This document shows, one piece after another, positions 1 through 10,087 of a stretch of 18,384 nt of DNA. The stretch comes from an uncultured Verrucomicrobiota bacterium (GTDB lineage: Bacteria; Verrucomicrobiota; Kiritimatiellia; RFP12; UBA1067), in contig CAMZET010000005.1 in NCBI GenBank assembly GCA_947305825.1, positions 1 through 18,384 on the forward strand. The letters run 5' to 3'. Position 1 is the stretch's first letter; the number at the start of each line of letters is the position of its first letter. The notes beneath the pieces were generated by a model that did no database searches, was not told where the DNA came from, and worked only from the letters and a program-made list of their open reading frames with translations. The position numbers and the translations under genes were made by a program.

Positions 1-5
1 CGGAG

Positions 6-24
6 GGTCGCGCTTGTCGCGACC
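6..24. repeat. 7-bp inverted repeat (hairpin)
   Basis: GGTCGCG (6-12) and CGCGACC (18-24) pair perfectly around a 5-base loop. No T-run follows on either strand, so it does not look like a normal intrinsic terminator. A second perfect inverted repeat, GAAGTTT-GAG-AAACTTC, lies at 56-72, just before the small reading frame that starts at 88. Either could fold in RNA or be the tail of an upstream gene's 3' region. The function is unknown. Confidence 0.45.
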
Positions 25-87
25 ACCCTTCTGCGGACATGGGACGCGTCGGATGGAAGTTTGAGAAACTTCACCGGAAAGGCGCGC

Positions 88-350
88 ATGAAAAAGACGC
101 GCATGAAGAGGATACTGCCCTTGTAATGCAGTTTCGCCTCCTTCGGTGTATCTTTCCGGGCTCTCTCAGGCGCCTCATCCGATGCACCGGAGGAGGTTTC
201 CGTTTCCCGCCTTTTCCGGCATCTATCCAAGGCGCAAACCCGAGGAGAACGAGGCCGAGCCGTTCCGTGCCGCAGGGATGGTGATGCCGAGATAAAAAAT
301 GCGGAGCGAAGGCGGAATGCAATGTTGTTTTCTATGCTAATGCTAATACC
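88..350 (+). pseudogene. Possible broken start of a secreted protein
   Basis: An ATG at 88, behind a purine-rich GGAAAGG, opens MKKTRMKRILPL and then meets TAA at 124-126. The same frame stays open past the stop to 423. Read through the stop, it gives a basic stretch, a short hydrophobic stretch and an ALSGASS-like segment that resembles a signal-peptide cleavage region, followed by DAPEEVSVSRLFRHLS. This looks like the N-terminus of an exported protein that acquired a nonsense mutation and then ran into the IS630 remnant. No family is recognised, and the exact right-hand break, somewhere in 320-360, is not visible. The alternative is that this is non-coding DNA with a chance open frame; high GC makes such frames common. 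The signal-peptide-like order is the only real support. Confidence 0.3.
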
Positions 351-353
351 TAG

Positions 354-1227
354 TGCAGATTTCAGAGCGGTCGAATCGCCGGTCTTGCGTAAGCAAAGGG
401 ACGCGGACGCAAGCAAACTATAAAAATGAACGTCCGAGAGGCAACGCGCCCGCCCAAGGGATGTGCTCGACACAGCACAAGAACGATGGCGCGACTTGTG
501 GGCGTCTCCCAGTCCACGGTGCTCCGCACATGGCGTGACAATGGCATAAAGCCTCATCTTGCTAAAGCATTCAAGATTTCCAATGATCCAGATTTCCTGG
601 CGAAGTTTTGGGATGTCATCGGTCTCTATCTGAACCCGCCGGAAAAGGCTGTTGTGCTCTGTTGCGATGAAAAGACGCAATGCCAGGCCCTTGAACGAAC
701 ACAACCAGGGCTGCCACTTGGAATTGGGCACATAAGGACGAAGACACATGACTATGTGCGCAACGGCACCGCGAATCTATTTGCAGCTCTCAACTACGCC
801 ACTGGTTCTGTTATCCATAGCCATCATAGCAGACATACGCACAAAGAGTGGCTTGCATTCCTCAAGAAAATATGGCATGAAACGCCAAATGGCCTTTCCA
901 TAGAAATAATCGCCGACAACTATGCCACCCACAAGCATCCTGTAGTCACAAGATGGCTTGATAAGCATCCGCGCATACACATCCACTACACGCCCACGTC
1001 GAGTTCTTGGTTGAACTTGGTAGAAAGATTCTTTGGCGAAATCACACGTGACAGCATACGGGATGGGAGTTTCGCGTCAGTTTCCGAGTTGATTAGGGCA
1101 AATGATGAATAAATACATAGCAGAGCGCAACAGTCACCCTCGTCCATTCGCGTGGCACGCCAAGGGCGAGGATATTCTCAGGAAGAAATGCGAGAGCAGC
1201 CCTAGGGATGCAGGAAGTCGCCACTGA
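354..1227 (+). pseudogene. IS630-family transposase, broken
   Basis: The longest intact piece is 426-1112 (228 residues). It carries the IS630/Tc1-like DDE core: D81 in VLCCDEKTQCQ, D164 in IIADNYATHKHP and E200 in SSWLNLVERFFGEI, preceded by a helix-turn-helix-like STRTMARLVGVSQSTVLRTW segment. The same frame upstream reads SGRIAGLA, stop (390-392), AKGRGRKQTIK, which matches the usual linker between the two N-terminal domains, so that stop is a lesion inside the gene. Near 1101-1107 a +1 (or -2) shift moves the frame; the family C-terminus (NKYIAERN-HPRPFAWHAKGEDIL) continues in another frame to TGA at 1225-1227. The first N-terminal helix-turn-helix of a typical copy of about 340 residues is missing. 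The element is very probably dead. No convincing terminal inverted repeats were found. Confidence 0.8.
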
Positions 1228-1450
1228 ATCGCAACACAAGCAAACAAGGCAATAGGGCAAGATATTTTAGCATCAGAACACTAGTGAAAGAATGATGGAT
1301 AATGCTGCTGTTATCCCAAAATAGCGGCTATACAACCGCTTAGAACTTCGGCTTAGACAACGGGGAACGGGTGCGCGTGCAACGCGCGCGCATGCGACGG
1401 TTTCATCGAAACCGCCCTACCGATGCGGCGCGTGAGGACGCGTGCCATCC

Positions 1451-1480
1451 AAGGTTTGAAGGTTTGAAGGTTTGAAGGTT
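1451..1480. repeat. Octamer tandem repeat (AAGGTTTG)
   Basis: AAGGTTTG is repeated exactly three times (1451-1458, 1459-1466, 1467-1474), and a fourth partial copy runs to 1480. The unit is not a multiple of three, and the array lies outside any supported gene, just past the 3' end of the minus-strand operon. It is the kind of short array that changes length by replication slippage, but nothing here shows that it controls a gene. Confidence 0.85.
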
Positions 1481-1490
1481 GGCAAGAGGA

Positions 1491-1508
1491 CGGGGGCTCG
1501 AGCCCCCG
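1491..1508. repeat. 18-bp perfect palindrome
   Basis: CGGGGGCTCGAGCCCCCG is its own reverse complement over 18 bases. It sits between the octamer array and the stop codon of the binding-protein gene (1526-1528), that is, 17 bases past the end of the minus-strand operon. It could be the stem of a 3' end or a protein-binding site. It has no central loop and no following U-run, so a standard terminator is unlikely. Confidence 0.8.
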
Positions 1509-1525
1509 AACCCCTACCATGCAAT

Positions 1526-2386
1526 TCATAATTCAGGTGCAGAGAAAGTGCCGTAGTATTCGCGTATGCGACGAAGTTCGCCGGACGCCTCGATGCGGCG
1601 CATTCCTGCTTCGTAATCGCTGATGAGTTCCTTTGCAAACGCGGGGTTCCTGCCCGAGACGAAAAAGAGGTAGTCGGAATACCCGACGTGCTTGGATTTG
1701 CGGAAACTGTTCATGTAGCGGATACTGGCCAAATCGCCCGACATGGTCGCATCTTGACCTGGAACGTCGGCGGTGACGAAAGCATCGACCTCGCCGTTGA
1801 AAACCATCTCGCGCAACCGTGCCGGCGGAACGATGCGCAGATTCGCCTCGCCGCGCTCAGTCATTTCCAGCAGCTCCCGGACGATTTTATAGTCGAGATA
1901 GCCATCTTCGGCGACAATGGAAATGTTCTTCAACGAGTCGGGCCCGGAATAGCGCCAAGGATTGGAGCGCTGCGTCATGAGGACGATCGGGCATTTAGCC
2001 ATTGGCGTCGGTGCGCGCGGGATGTCCTTGAAAAGCGGGTGGTCGCCATAGCCGAGGACGACGGCCCGCTCGTCCGAGGAAAGCTTTTCGATGAAAGAAG
2101 GCATCTCGTCGTCGTCGAGTTTGATGAATTTTGCATTCGGGAAGATGGCTCTGGCCATGTCGAGAAGGATGCCGTTGCGATTCGAGATGGGGTTTTCGAG
2201 CGTGTAGCCTGCGAAGAAGCCGTAGTAGACGTTCGGTGCGAGACGCGAGACGCCATCAGCCTGAAGCACCGGTGCGACGCGCATCGCGACGTGTTTGGCG
2301 TGCGATTCCTTTATGGATTTGGCGCCCTTCATCGCAAACATAGCCGCGAAGACGATTGCGAGCAGGATGTTGAGTTTCTTGATCAT
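1526..2386 (-). CDS. Solute-binding-protein-like (family 3) protein
   Basis: The 286-residue product begins MIKKLNILLAIVFAAMF, a signal peptide or anchor, which places it in the periplasm. The body resembles family 3 solute-binding proteins: an early YYGFFAGYTLENP-type segment, a middle QRSNPWRYSG/DSLKN stretch, a GEVDAFVTAD strand-turn and the typical C-terminal FVSGRNPAFAKELISDYEAG plus a GELRRIREYYG helix. It probably binds a small solute, perhaps an amino acid, but no transporter gene is next to it. The start at 2386 is chosen because GGAGG lies 7 bases upstream and the ATG overlaps the previous gene's TGA as ATGA; a longer in-frame start at 2452 would lie entirely inside the upstream gene. 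It is the last gene of the pilus operon. It may be a sensor-type binding domain rather than a transport component; that role is inferred from context only. Confidence 0.75.
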   Translation of the reverse strand: MIKKLNILLAIVFAAMFAMKGAKSIKESHAKHVAMRVAPVLQADGVSRLAPNVYYGFFAGYTLENPISNRNGILLDMARAIFPNAKFIKLDDDEMPSFIEKLSSDERAVVLGYGDHPLFKDIPRAPTPMAKCPIVLMTQRSNPWRYSGPDSLKNISIVAEDGYLDYKIVRELLEMTERGEANLRIVPPARLREMVFNGEVDAFVTADVPGQDATMSGDLASIRYMNSFRKSKHVGYSDYLFFVSGRNPAFAKELISDYEAGMRRIEASGELRRIREYYGTFSAPEL

Positions 2387-4164
2387 TTTGCTTCCTCCGG
2401 GATCTCGTTCGAGCTTTTGGCGCTCACGCGTTCCTTCTCGCGCAAAGCCCATTTGTGGAACTGGTTGTCCTCAAGGCCGAGCGCAATCATGCTGTCGAGA
2501 ATCTTCACGGCGTCCGGCGATTCAGGCGAGACGGCGCAGAGCATGCGGTAGTCGGAATACATTTTGCGGTATCGAGCATACAAATCCCTTCTGACGTCGT
2601 CGACGCGCTTGCGCCAGTCGGCGAGTTTTGCGTCGTTGATGCCGATTGTCTCGCCGAGCGAACAGAGGTTGACGAGTTCGACGGGCTCTGCGTTTTCGGA
2701 GCCGCGTTTGAGGATGGCCTTTGCCAGTTCGGCACGCTCGTGCTCGAGCATTGGAGCGAAGGTGTTATCGTCATCGTCCAAGTCGAAAGCATCGGCCAAA
2801 TCCGCCCAGGCGTCGCGCAAATCGGCGCTTGAGGCGGCAGGCGAAGCAAGGAACGCATTGCGCGCCTTGATGTAGGCGCTCAGCGCGTCCCAGCGGATTT
2901 GGGCGATGTCGCGTTCGCGACGGACGATTTCGCCTGACATGAAGATATTGTCCTTCAGCGCGTCGAAATATTCGTTCAGTCTCGCGCCTTCTCCCTTCGC
3001 GGCGTCCGCATCGTCGTTTGCGACGGCGATGAAGAATTTAGGCAGCACGTCTGTCACGAAGTCAGCGACCTCCACGGCGTCATCGTAGAAGGCATCTGCA
3101 TCGCAGTTGATGAACTTGGATCGATCGATGGCGGCAAGGGTCTGCCTGAGAGCGTTCCAGTCGCCCTTGTGCGCGGAAGCCTGGATGTCGTCGATCGCCT
3201 GGAGGAGAGAGAGTTTCTCTTCGAGCATTCTTCTGTTATTCTCGATAGCGGGGCCCTGAAGGTGGTCGAGGATTTGGCGAGCGCGGCGGATGAGGTTGTG
3301 CGTGAGCGGGGAGCGCTCGGACGTTGTGAGAAGAGGGATGGTCTTGAAGAAGGTGCTCTCGAAGACGAGAGCGTCTTCATCGGAACTCAGAGCCGCGTCG
3401 CCTGCGAGTTTGCGCTCGACGAGCTCCGGGCCGGTTTTTCGAGCGAGGAGGTCTTCGAGCGCAGATGTTTTCTTGACGATTGAAAGCGCGGCCAGCGAAA
3501 TCAAGCCTATGAGAAGGAGCATGGCCATCAGACCTGAGCGCGTTGCGCGCGACGGCCAGGAGAGCGGGCTGCCGCTCTTGACGGCCTTTGCAGCGTCCTC
3601 CGCGCTCATCACCATGCCTTGGAAGCGGCCGACGCCGAAGAGCGTGGCGAAAGGAACGGCGAGACGCTCGGAGGCTTCGCCTCCTGCGGATACGTCGGCG
3701 CCGTCGGCAGTCGGGAAGATGGAACACAGTTCCACGCCGCCGACAGCCGGATTGACCGCATACGAGCCATCGCCGACGGAGGAGACGATGTTGCGTCCTG
3801 GCAGGAGCGGGTCTGCGGCGACGGCGCTGGAGCCGACGCGCCACAAGAGCACGGTGCCTGCAAGAGCCCCTTCGCGTTCGATACGGAAGATCCAAGGACC
3901 GATGGCGCAGGGGACGCCTGCGGCCAGGTGGAAGTCGCTGCCGCTTTTCGGGCCGGAGACGACTGGCGTGTCGGCCTTGGCCGAGGCGAGGGTCCAACCG
4001 TCTTCATCTCGCAGGAGTGCGCCGAGGACTTCGGCGCCCGGCGGCACGACTTCGACAAGCTGCGGCTTTTCGCCTGCGATGATCATGAGGGGCTTGTCGA
4101 TCCCGGCCAGATCGCGTTCGAGGGCGATGTCGCCGCTAGCGGAGAATACTTTGATTATTTCCAT
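2383..4164 (-). CDS. FHA-like/single-pass membrane protein, unknown
   Basis: This 593-residue protein is not a recognised family member. Residues 1-110 are strand-rich and resemble a divergent forkhead-associated fold, with a late AGVPCAIGPWIFRIER strand like that in YscD-type secretion proteins. A single hydrophobic segment spans about 211-230 (GLMAMLLLIGLISLAALSIV) and is followed by KK, so the N-terminus may be cytoplasmic. The C-terminal 350 residues are charged and mostly helical, suggesting a repeat-like or coiled scaffold. The start has AGGAG 6 bases upstream, and the gene begins 12 bases after the previous stop. Its stop overlaps the ATG of the binding-protein gene. The layout (cytoplasmic FHA-like domain, one membrane helix, helical domain) would suit an inner-membrane scaffold of the pilus machine. 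The FHA assignment is tentative and made by eye. Confidence 0.75.
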   Translation of the reverse strand: MEIIKVFSASGDIALERDLAGIDKPLMIIAGEKPQLVEVVPPGAEVLGALLRDEDGWTLASAKADTPVVSGPKSGSDFHLAAGVPCAIGPWIFRIEREGALAGTVLLWRVGSSAVAADPLLPGRNIVSSVGDGSYAVNPAVGGVELCSIFPTADGADVSAGGEASERLAVPFATLFGVGRFQGMVMSAEDAAKAVKSGSPLSWPSRATRSGLMAMLLLIGLISLAALSIVKKTSALEDLLARKTGPELVERKLAGDAALSSDEDALVFESTFFKTIPLLTTSERSPLTHNLIRRARQILDHLQGPAIENNRRMLEEKLSLLQAIDDIQASAHKGDWNALRQTLAAIDRSKFINCDADAFYDDAVEVADFVTDVLPKFFIAVANDDADAAKGEGARLNEYFDALKDNIFMSGEIVRRERDIAQIRWDALSAYIKARNAFLASPAASSADLRDAWADLADAFDLDDDDNTFAPMLEHERAELAKAILKRGSENAEPVELVNLCSLGETIGINDAKLADWRKRVDDVRRDLYARYRKMYSDYRMLCAVSPESPDAVKILDSMIALGLEDNQFHKWALREKERVSAKSSNEIPEEAK

Positions 4165-4176
4165 GTCCGGCTCCTG

Positions 4177-5253
4177 TTATGGTTTCTGTTCCGGGGGAAT
4201 CTTCGTGGCGAGGATGTCTGCGGCGCGGCGCACGTCCTGGCGTTCGCCTTTGAGCGTTGCGTGCGAGATGATCCACTGCGCCTGTTCGCGCGCCTTGTCC
4301 CAATCGCCCATCGCGACCGCTTTGTCGAGGACGACGAACCATTCGGAGACATCCTGGCGGCGCTTGGACAGAAGGCGTTTGAAGAGTTTGAAGTCGTCGG
4401 TCGCGAGTGCAACGTTTTCCTGACGAATGGTGGACAGCAGGCGCAGCGATTCGCGGTAATGCACGAGCGCCGGCAGCAGCGCAGACTCCGGCTCTTTCTC
4501 GGCACGTGCGGAAAAGAGCCGCCACTGCGCCAGCTCGCGCGCAACCTGACGGAGGATTTCGGCATTGTGCGCCACGGTGAAAAGGCTGGAATCAACTACC
4601 GGGCGGTCGATATACTCGCGCTGTTCCGGGATGTCGAAGCTGTCGAAAAGGCGGCGGAAGAACGTATGTATTTCGCCGGCGGCGAGTTCGTCATCGTCAT
4701 TCCACAATCCCCAAAGCACATAGCGCACGTTGCCGGAATAGAAAACGACCGCTTCTCCCGCGCGCTCGTACAGGTCGAAGAGCATTCTGACCGCTTTGAC
4801 GCCCGGGCGGACGGCGAGCTGCTCCGTGCCATAGATCATCATTGGAATCGGTCGCGGCACGCCTTGGATGTTCGCCGATTCGATATCGTCTTCGACAATC
4901 TGGAAAACGATGGCGGGGTTGACGTCCAGAGCATGGAACCAGAAACTTTCGTCGCTTTCCGCATGGCAGAAGACGAGCGGCACGTCTGCTCCCTTTTTGC
5001 GGAAGACGGCGAGGGTGTTGCCGTCTTTGGCATAGGCTTCCCAGCCGAGAGGGAGTTTGACGCTGTAGAGCGGCATCTGGACTGTTTCAGAGACCGGTTC
5101 GGCCAGGCGCGCTTCCACCTGCGCGAGCGCGCTCCAGGAATTGTAGGTCCAGAGGAGCACGCCGGCCAGCGCCACGAGCGCCAAGGACCACAGCACGGTG
5201 CGCTGGGAATACGCCGTCGGCACGAATACCGGCTTGTTGATGTTTTTCGACAT
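4177..5253 (-). CDS. Single-pass membrane protein, unknown
   Basis: The 358-residue product has one N-terminal membrane helix at about residues 19-36 (TVLWSLALVALAGVLLW), so most of it should lie in the periplasm. Residues 55-225 alternate short strands (PLYSVKLPLGWEAYAKDG, VRYVLWGLWNDDDE) as in a compact alpha/beta domain. Residues 240-358 are helical, with several WDKA/ARE-type helices that recall TPR-like packing without a clear consensus. The family is not recognised. It follows tadC by 5 bases, with AGG 8 bases before the ATG, and precedes the FHA-like gene by 12 bases, so it belongs to the same unit. It could take the place of TadD-like periplasmic or lipoprotein factors, but that is inference. 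Confidence 0.75.
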   Translation of the reverse strand: MSKNINKPVFVPTAYSQRTVLWSLALVALAGVLLWTYNSWSALAQVEARLAEPVSETVQMPLYSVKLPLGWEAYAKDGNTLAVFRKKGADVPLVFCHAESDESFWFHALDVNPAIVFQIVEDDIESANIQGVPRPIPMMIYGTEQLAVRPGVKAVRMLFDLYERAGEAVVFYSGNVRYVLWGLWNDDDELAAGEIHTFFRRLFDSFDIPEQREYIDRPVVDSSLFTVAHNAEILRQVARELAQWRLFSARAEKEPESALLPALVHYRESLRLLSTIRQENVALATDDFKLFKRLLSKRRQDVSEWFVVLDKAVAMGDWDKAREQAQWIISHATLKGERQDVRRAADILATKIPPEQKP

Positions 5254-5258
5254 AGCGT

Positions 5259-6143
5259 TTACCTGTTGATGAATTGGATTACGAGCGGTGCGAAAAGCAC
5301 GATGAATATTCCCGGCAGGATCAGGAGCAGCAGAGGGAAGGACATGTTGACGACGGCCTTCTGCGCCTGAGCCTGTGCGCGGACGCGGGCGGTGTGGCGG
5401 ATGAGCTGCGCGGCGTTCTGGAGGTTTTCCGCCACGGAAGTGCCCATTTCGAGCGACTGGGCGAGAGTGGAGAATACGGCGTTGGCCTCGTTGGTGCCGA
5501 CGCGAGCGGCGACGTTGTTGAGCGCTGCGGCGAGGGAGGTCCCAATCGTCGTTTCGGCGACGACGCGCGAAAGTTCTTCGCGCACCGGGCCTGCAGCCAT
5601 GACTTCGATCACGGAATGTATGGCGGAGAGGAGGTCGCCGCCCGACTGCGCGACGAGGCGCATGACGTCGAGCGAGCCGGGAAGATCGCGCGTAAAGCGC
5701 CGCGCACGCTCTTCAGCCGCCGCCTTCAGGCTCGATTCGGGGTAGCAGTACGCCAGCGCTGCGAAGACGATCGCCATTATGAATACCATGCCTCCGGACA
5801 TCCTGAGCAGCGCGCCGAGCGCGAATACAATCACGAGCGCAAACACCGGGAATACGAAACGCGCCGCGAATATCTCGCCCGCCGTCGCGCCATCCATGAA
5901 CTTCCCGCCGGACTGCACGACAAGCTTTTCCAGCCGACCCAATGTCCGGTCAAGTTCCAAATCCTTCGTCCTCCGGTTTTCTATGAACAGCGCGACAGGC
6001 GCGAGTATCGAACGAATGGAAGAGCCTCCGGAACGCCGCGAACCGCCCTTCGCGGCGGCGAGCAGCGCCTTGACCAGCAGGTACGACAGGGCTGCCGACG
6101 ATACGCCTGTCGCAATAAATGCCAATATGACGTCCAGCTTCAT
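5259..6143 (-). CDS. tadC: Tad pilus platform protein TadC
   Basis: TadC is one of two inner-membrane platform proteins that work with the TadA ATPase to assemble Flp pili. The 294-residue product has an N-terminal membrane helix (about 5-28), a hydrophobic pair near 95-135, a type II secretion F domain (RFTRDLPGSLDVMRLVAQSGG through GTSVAENLQNAAQLIRHTAR) and a C-terminal helix ending in LLLLILPGIFIVLFAPLVIQF. The ATG at 6143 is preferred because AAAGGTG lies 8 bases upstream. A GTG at 6152 that overlaps the tadB stop would add three residues. It lies directly after tadB in the usual B-C order. Confidence 0.9.
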   Translation of the reverse strand: MKLDVILAFIATGVSSAALSYLLVKALLAAAKGGSRRSGGSSIRSILAPVALFIENRRTKDLELDRTLGRLEKLVVQSGGKFMDGATAGEIFAARFVFPVFALVIVFALGALLRMSGGMVFIMAIVFAALAYCYPESSLKAAAEERARRFTRDLPGSLDVMRLVAQSGGDLLSAIHSVIEVMAAGPVREELSRVVAETTIGTSLAAALNNVAARVGTNEANAVFSTLAQSLEMGTSVAENLQNAAQLIRHTARVRAQAQAQKAVVNMSFPLLLLILPGIFIVLFAPLVIQFINR

Positions 6144-6148
6144 TCTGT

Positions 6149-6886
6149 TCACACCTTTATATCGACGATTTTGCGAATCCAGAGATACGCAAGCAATTGC
6201 ATGAGCGCAAGGCCCCCCAGCGCTCCCCAGCCGGCGCCTGTCGTGAAGAGCGGCGCAACAAGGTCTCGCTTCACGAGACCGAGCAGCACAATCATCACGG
6301 CCGGGAGAGCGCTCATCACCAGCGCCTGCATCCGCCCTTCCGTCGTCATCGCTTTGAGCTCCGCCTCGAACGCCATATTGTCGCGCAAGAGAGTCGAGAG
6401 CATCCGGTAGCTGTCGGCCAGGTTTCCGCCGTGCGCCACGCCGATCTTCGATGCGATCACGACCATCTGCACGTCTGGAATCGGCAGGCGGCGGGCGAAA
6501 TTGTCGAACGCGCCGCCGATGGAATATCCAAGGCGCGTGTCGTACAGAACCCGGGCGAATTCCTCCGAGACAAGAGGCGGGAAATGCGAGAGATTGCGCA
6601 TCAGCGCCTGCGGAAGCGTAAGACCGGCCGAAAGCGAGTTCGAGACCATGTCCAGCGCATCCGGCAATTCCGTGCGGACTTTCTCCGCCCTGCGTCGGCG
6701 TGCGATTTGCGCCACGAACTCCGGCATGTTTGAATCGCCCACGCGCGAGGCCTTGCTCATTACGTCGTCGGCGGCGTCGGTGGCGTTCGCGCGCCTGGAA
6801 GTCGCCAGCGCGCCTTTTACGGCAATCCCCGCGAGGACGGCCATCGCCGCCAGCGCGGCAAACGCGATTGCGAGATGCACCATCAT
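6149..6886 (-). CDS. tadB: Tad pilus platform protein TadB
   Basis: TadB is the partner of TadC in the inner-membrane platform on which TadA acts. The 245-residue product has an N-terminal membrane helix (about 4-27), then a type II secretion F domain with ELPDALDMVSNSLSAGLTLPQAL and SKIGVAHGGNLADSYRMLSTLLRD, and two C-terminal hydrophobic stretches (about 190-240). It is shorter than many TadB proteins (about 300), mainly at the N-terminus. AGGAG sits 9 bases before the ATG at 6886; the next codon is also ATG. The gene begins four bases past the tadA stop. Confidence 0.9.
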   Translation of the reverse strand: MMVHLAIAFAALAAMAVLAGIAVKGALATSRRANATDAADDVMSKASRVGDSNMPEFVAQIARRRRAEKVRTELPDALDMVSNSLSAGLTLPQALMRNLSHFPPLVSEEFARVLYDTRLGYSIGGAFDNFARRLPIPDVQMVVIASKIGVAHGGNLADSYRMLSTLLRDNMAFEAELKAMTTEGRMQALVMSALPAVMIVLLGLVKRDLVAPLFTTGAGWGALGGLALMQLLAYLWIRKIVDIKV

Positions 6887-6890
6887 GGCT

Positions 6891-8485
<1,595 letters not shown>

Positions 8486-8486
<1 letters not shown>

Positions 8487-10045
8487 TACGGCATTTCCAC
8501 TTCGACCTTGCGTTCTTTCATTTCTTTCAGGCGCGCGGCAGCCTCCTCTCCATCGCCCTCGATCGCCCAGTTGACGGTGACGACGAGAAGCATCTCATTC
8601 ATCTCGACATCGCTGGCCGTGTTGCCGAAGAGCCAAGGCCCGATAAACGGTATCTTGGAAAGCCAGGGCGTGCCTTTCTTCGTTTCGCTTTCGGCGTTGT
8701 ATTTGTAGCCGGAAAGCATGATCGCCTCTCCGGGGCGGACAAGGTACTTCGACTTCGTCAGATAGCGCTCTATGCGAGAGCCTGTATTGTCGGTCGGCTG
8801 CTTGTTGTCCAGGTTGAAATCGAGGTTCACCGTGTTTTCGTCGATGATGAGCGGAGTGGCCTTGATTATGTAGCCGTATTCGATCGAGACGAGGTCGCCG
8901 TTGGAAGCCATGCCCGGGGTGGTCATGAGGTTGAACGTGCCGCCGCTCTGGAACTCCGCCTCGATGCCCGACTGCGTGGAGAGCGTAGTCGAATAGAGCG
9001 TCTTCGCCGCGCCGTTCTTCTTCAGGAGGTTGACCGTGGCCTTGACGCCTTCGACCTTCGCGTGCGCGCCGCCCGACCAGTTGTGGTACCAGTTGTTGTC
9101 TTTCGTGAATGTATTCTCAAGCGTGGATTCGATTGTGTTCTCGCGCGTCGAATCGTCCACCGTCTCGCCGCCTTCCTTGCCTGTCTTGGTATGGTTGGAG
9201 GTTTTTCTGTTGCCGGTATTGTTGCCGGTGTGGGTGCCGCCGGTCTGCTTGGTGTAGTCGTAGTTGAAGTTCCAGTCCGCCGTCGCCGTGAGCGACTCCG
9301 GGCCCTCGAAGCCGAGATTGCGCGAGAGGTTGTCGTTATACGCGACGAACTCGATGTTGATGAGTATCTTCTGCTTGTAGATCTTCAATTCATCGGTGTT
9401 CACCGTGATGCCCGGGAAATCCTTCACGAAACCCTCGATGCGCTTGCGCAGCTGCTCGATGGACTGCGTGTCGTACATGCGGCCGGCAAGGCAGACTTCG
9501 TGGCCGACGACGTTCACGGTGATGTTGGAAATGTTCGAGCGCGCTAGGAAGTCGCGCACGAGTTCGCCTATCTGCGCGGTCGAATACGTGACCTGGGTGA
9601 CGATGCGCTCGCGGTCGAATTCTTTCGCGGCTTCGACGCGGCGCAGGGTCTCGACATTGGCTGTCGCGCCGCCTATCACCACCTTATCGCCGACGATGGA
9701 TATGACGATTTCGGGATCTTCGGAGAACATTCCGCGCAAGACCGCCCAGTAAGGAGGAATGACGCGGACCGAGCGCGAGGCGAAGACGCCACGCTCGTCG
9801 ACGTACATCAGCGTCGCCTCGCCGAGGCGCGAGCCGGAAACTATCGCCTCGCCCGTCTCCCTCAGCGCCGCGCCGAACACGGATGCGTTGGAGCTTCTGA
9901 CGCTTGTCGCCTTGAGCGAATCCGTCGAAAGGGTTTCGTTTTCGACAACGGTCATCTCCGGCAGCTTGCGCACGACCGCGGATTCGGCGGCCAGCGCGAC
10001 GACGGCCAGCGCCGCCGCCAGAAGTTTCGTGATTTTGATTTTCAT
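8486..10045 (-). CDS. rcpA: Tad secretin RcpA/CpaC
   Basis: This is an outer-membrane secretin that forms the pilus channel. The 519-residue product starts with a signal peptide (MKIKITKLLAAALAVVALAA). A pilus-type N-domain with strands such as DKVVIGGATANVETL and NVVGHEVCLAGRMYDTQSIEQL follows at about 105-215. The secretin core begins with KQKILINIEFVAYNDNLSRNLG (about 225-246), and the C-terminal signature spans 464-491 (KIPFIGPWLFG, then MNEMLLVVTVN). An unusual Thr/Asn/Gly/Lys-rich insertion of about 55 residues at 262-318 splits the core. The start codon has only a weak GG upstream, and 42 bases separate it from rcpC. The Flp secretin is usually adjacent to RcpC, as here. Confidence 0.9.
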
Positions 10046-10087
10046 ATTCTACCAGACTTTCGGTGTTTCCTTGAAAGCAAAGTCTCT

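Larger units (their letters stand above)
1228..1525. other. Gene-free spacer with repeats and hairpins
   Basis: No convincing gene lies between the transposase remnant and the end of the binding-protein gene. The stretch holds a perfect hairpin CGGTTTC-ATC-GAAACCG (1398-1414), a GC-alternating patch around 1370-1396, an octamer tandem repeat and an 18-bp palindrome (both listed separately). The minus-strand operon ends here. No stem followed by a U-run was seen, so its terminator is not identified. Confidence 0.5.

Noticed and set aside
71..322. Minus-strand frame of 83 codons at the left edge
   Set aside because: Arg/His/Pro-rich makeup typical of shadow frames, and no ribosome-binding site.
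324..1300. Terminal inverted repeats of the IS630 remnant
   Set aside because: Partial matches around 331-350 and 1265-1285 share only short words such as GCTAAT/TAGCAT; too weak to define ends.
3619..5370. Long plus-strand frame (583 codons)
   Set aside because: It lies antisense to two well-supported minus-strand genes, crosses their junction, and has the arginine/charged makeup of a GC-rich shadow frame.
9996..10084. Possible internal promoter before the secretin gene (TAGAAT next to its ATG)
   Set aside because: The only paired -35 is weak, and transcription would begin inside the start codon, so it would not give a usable message.
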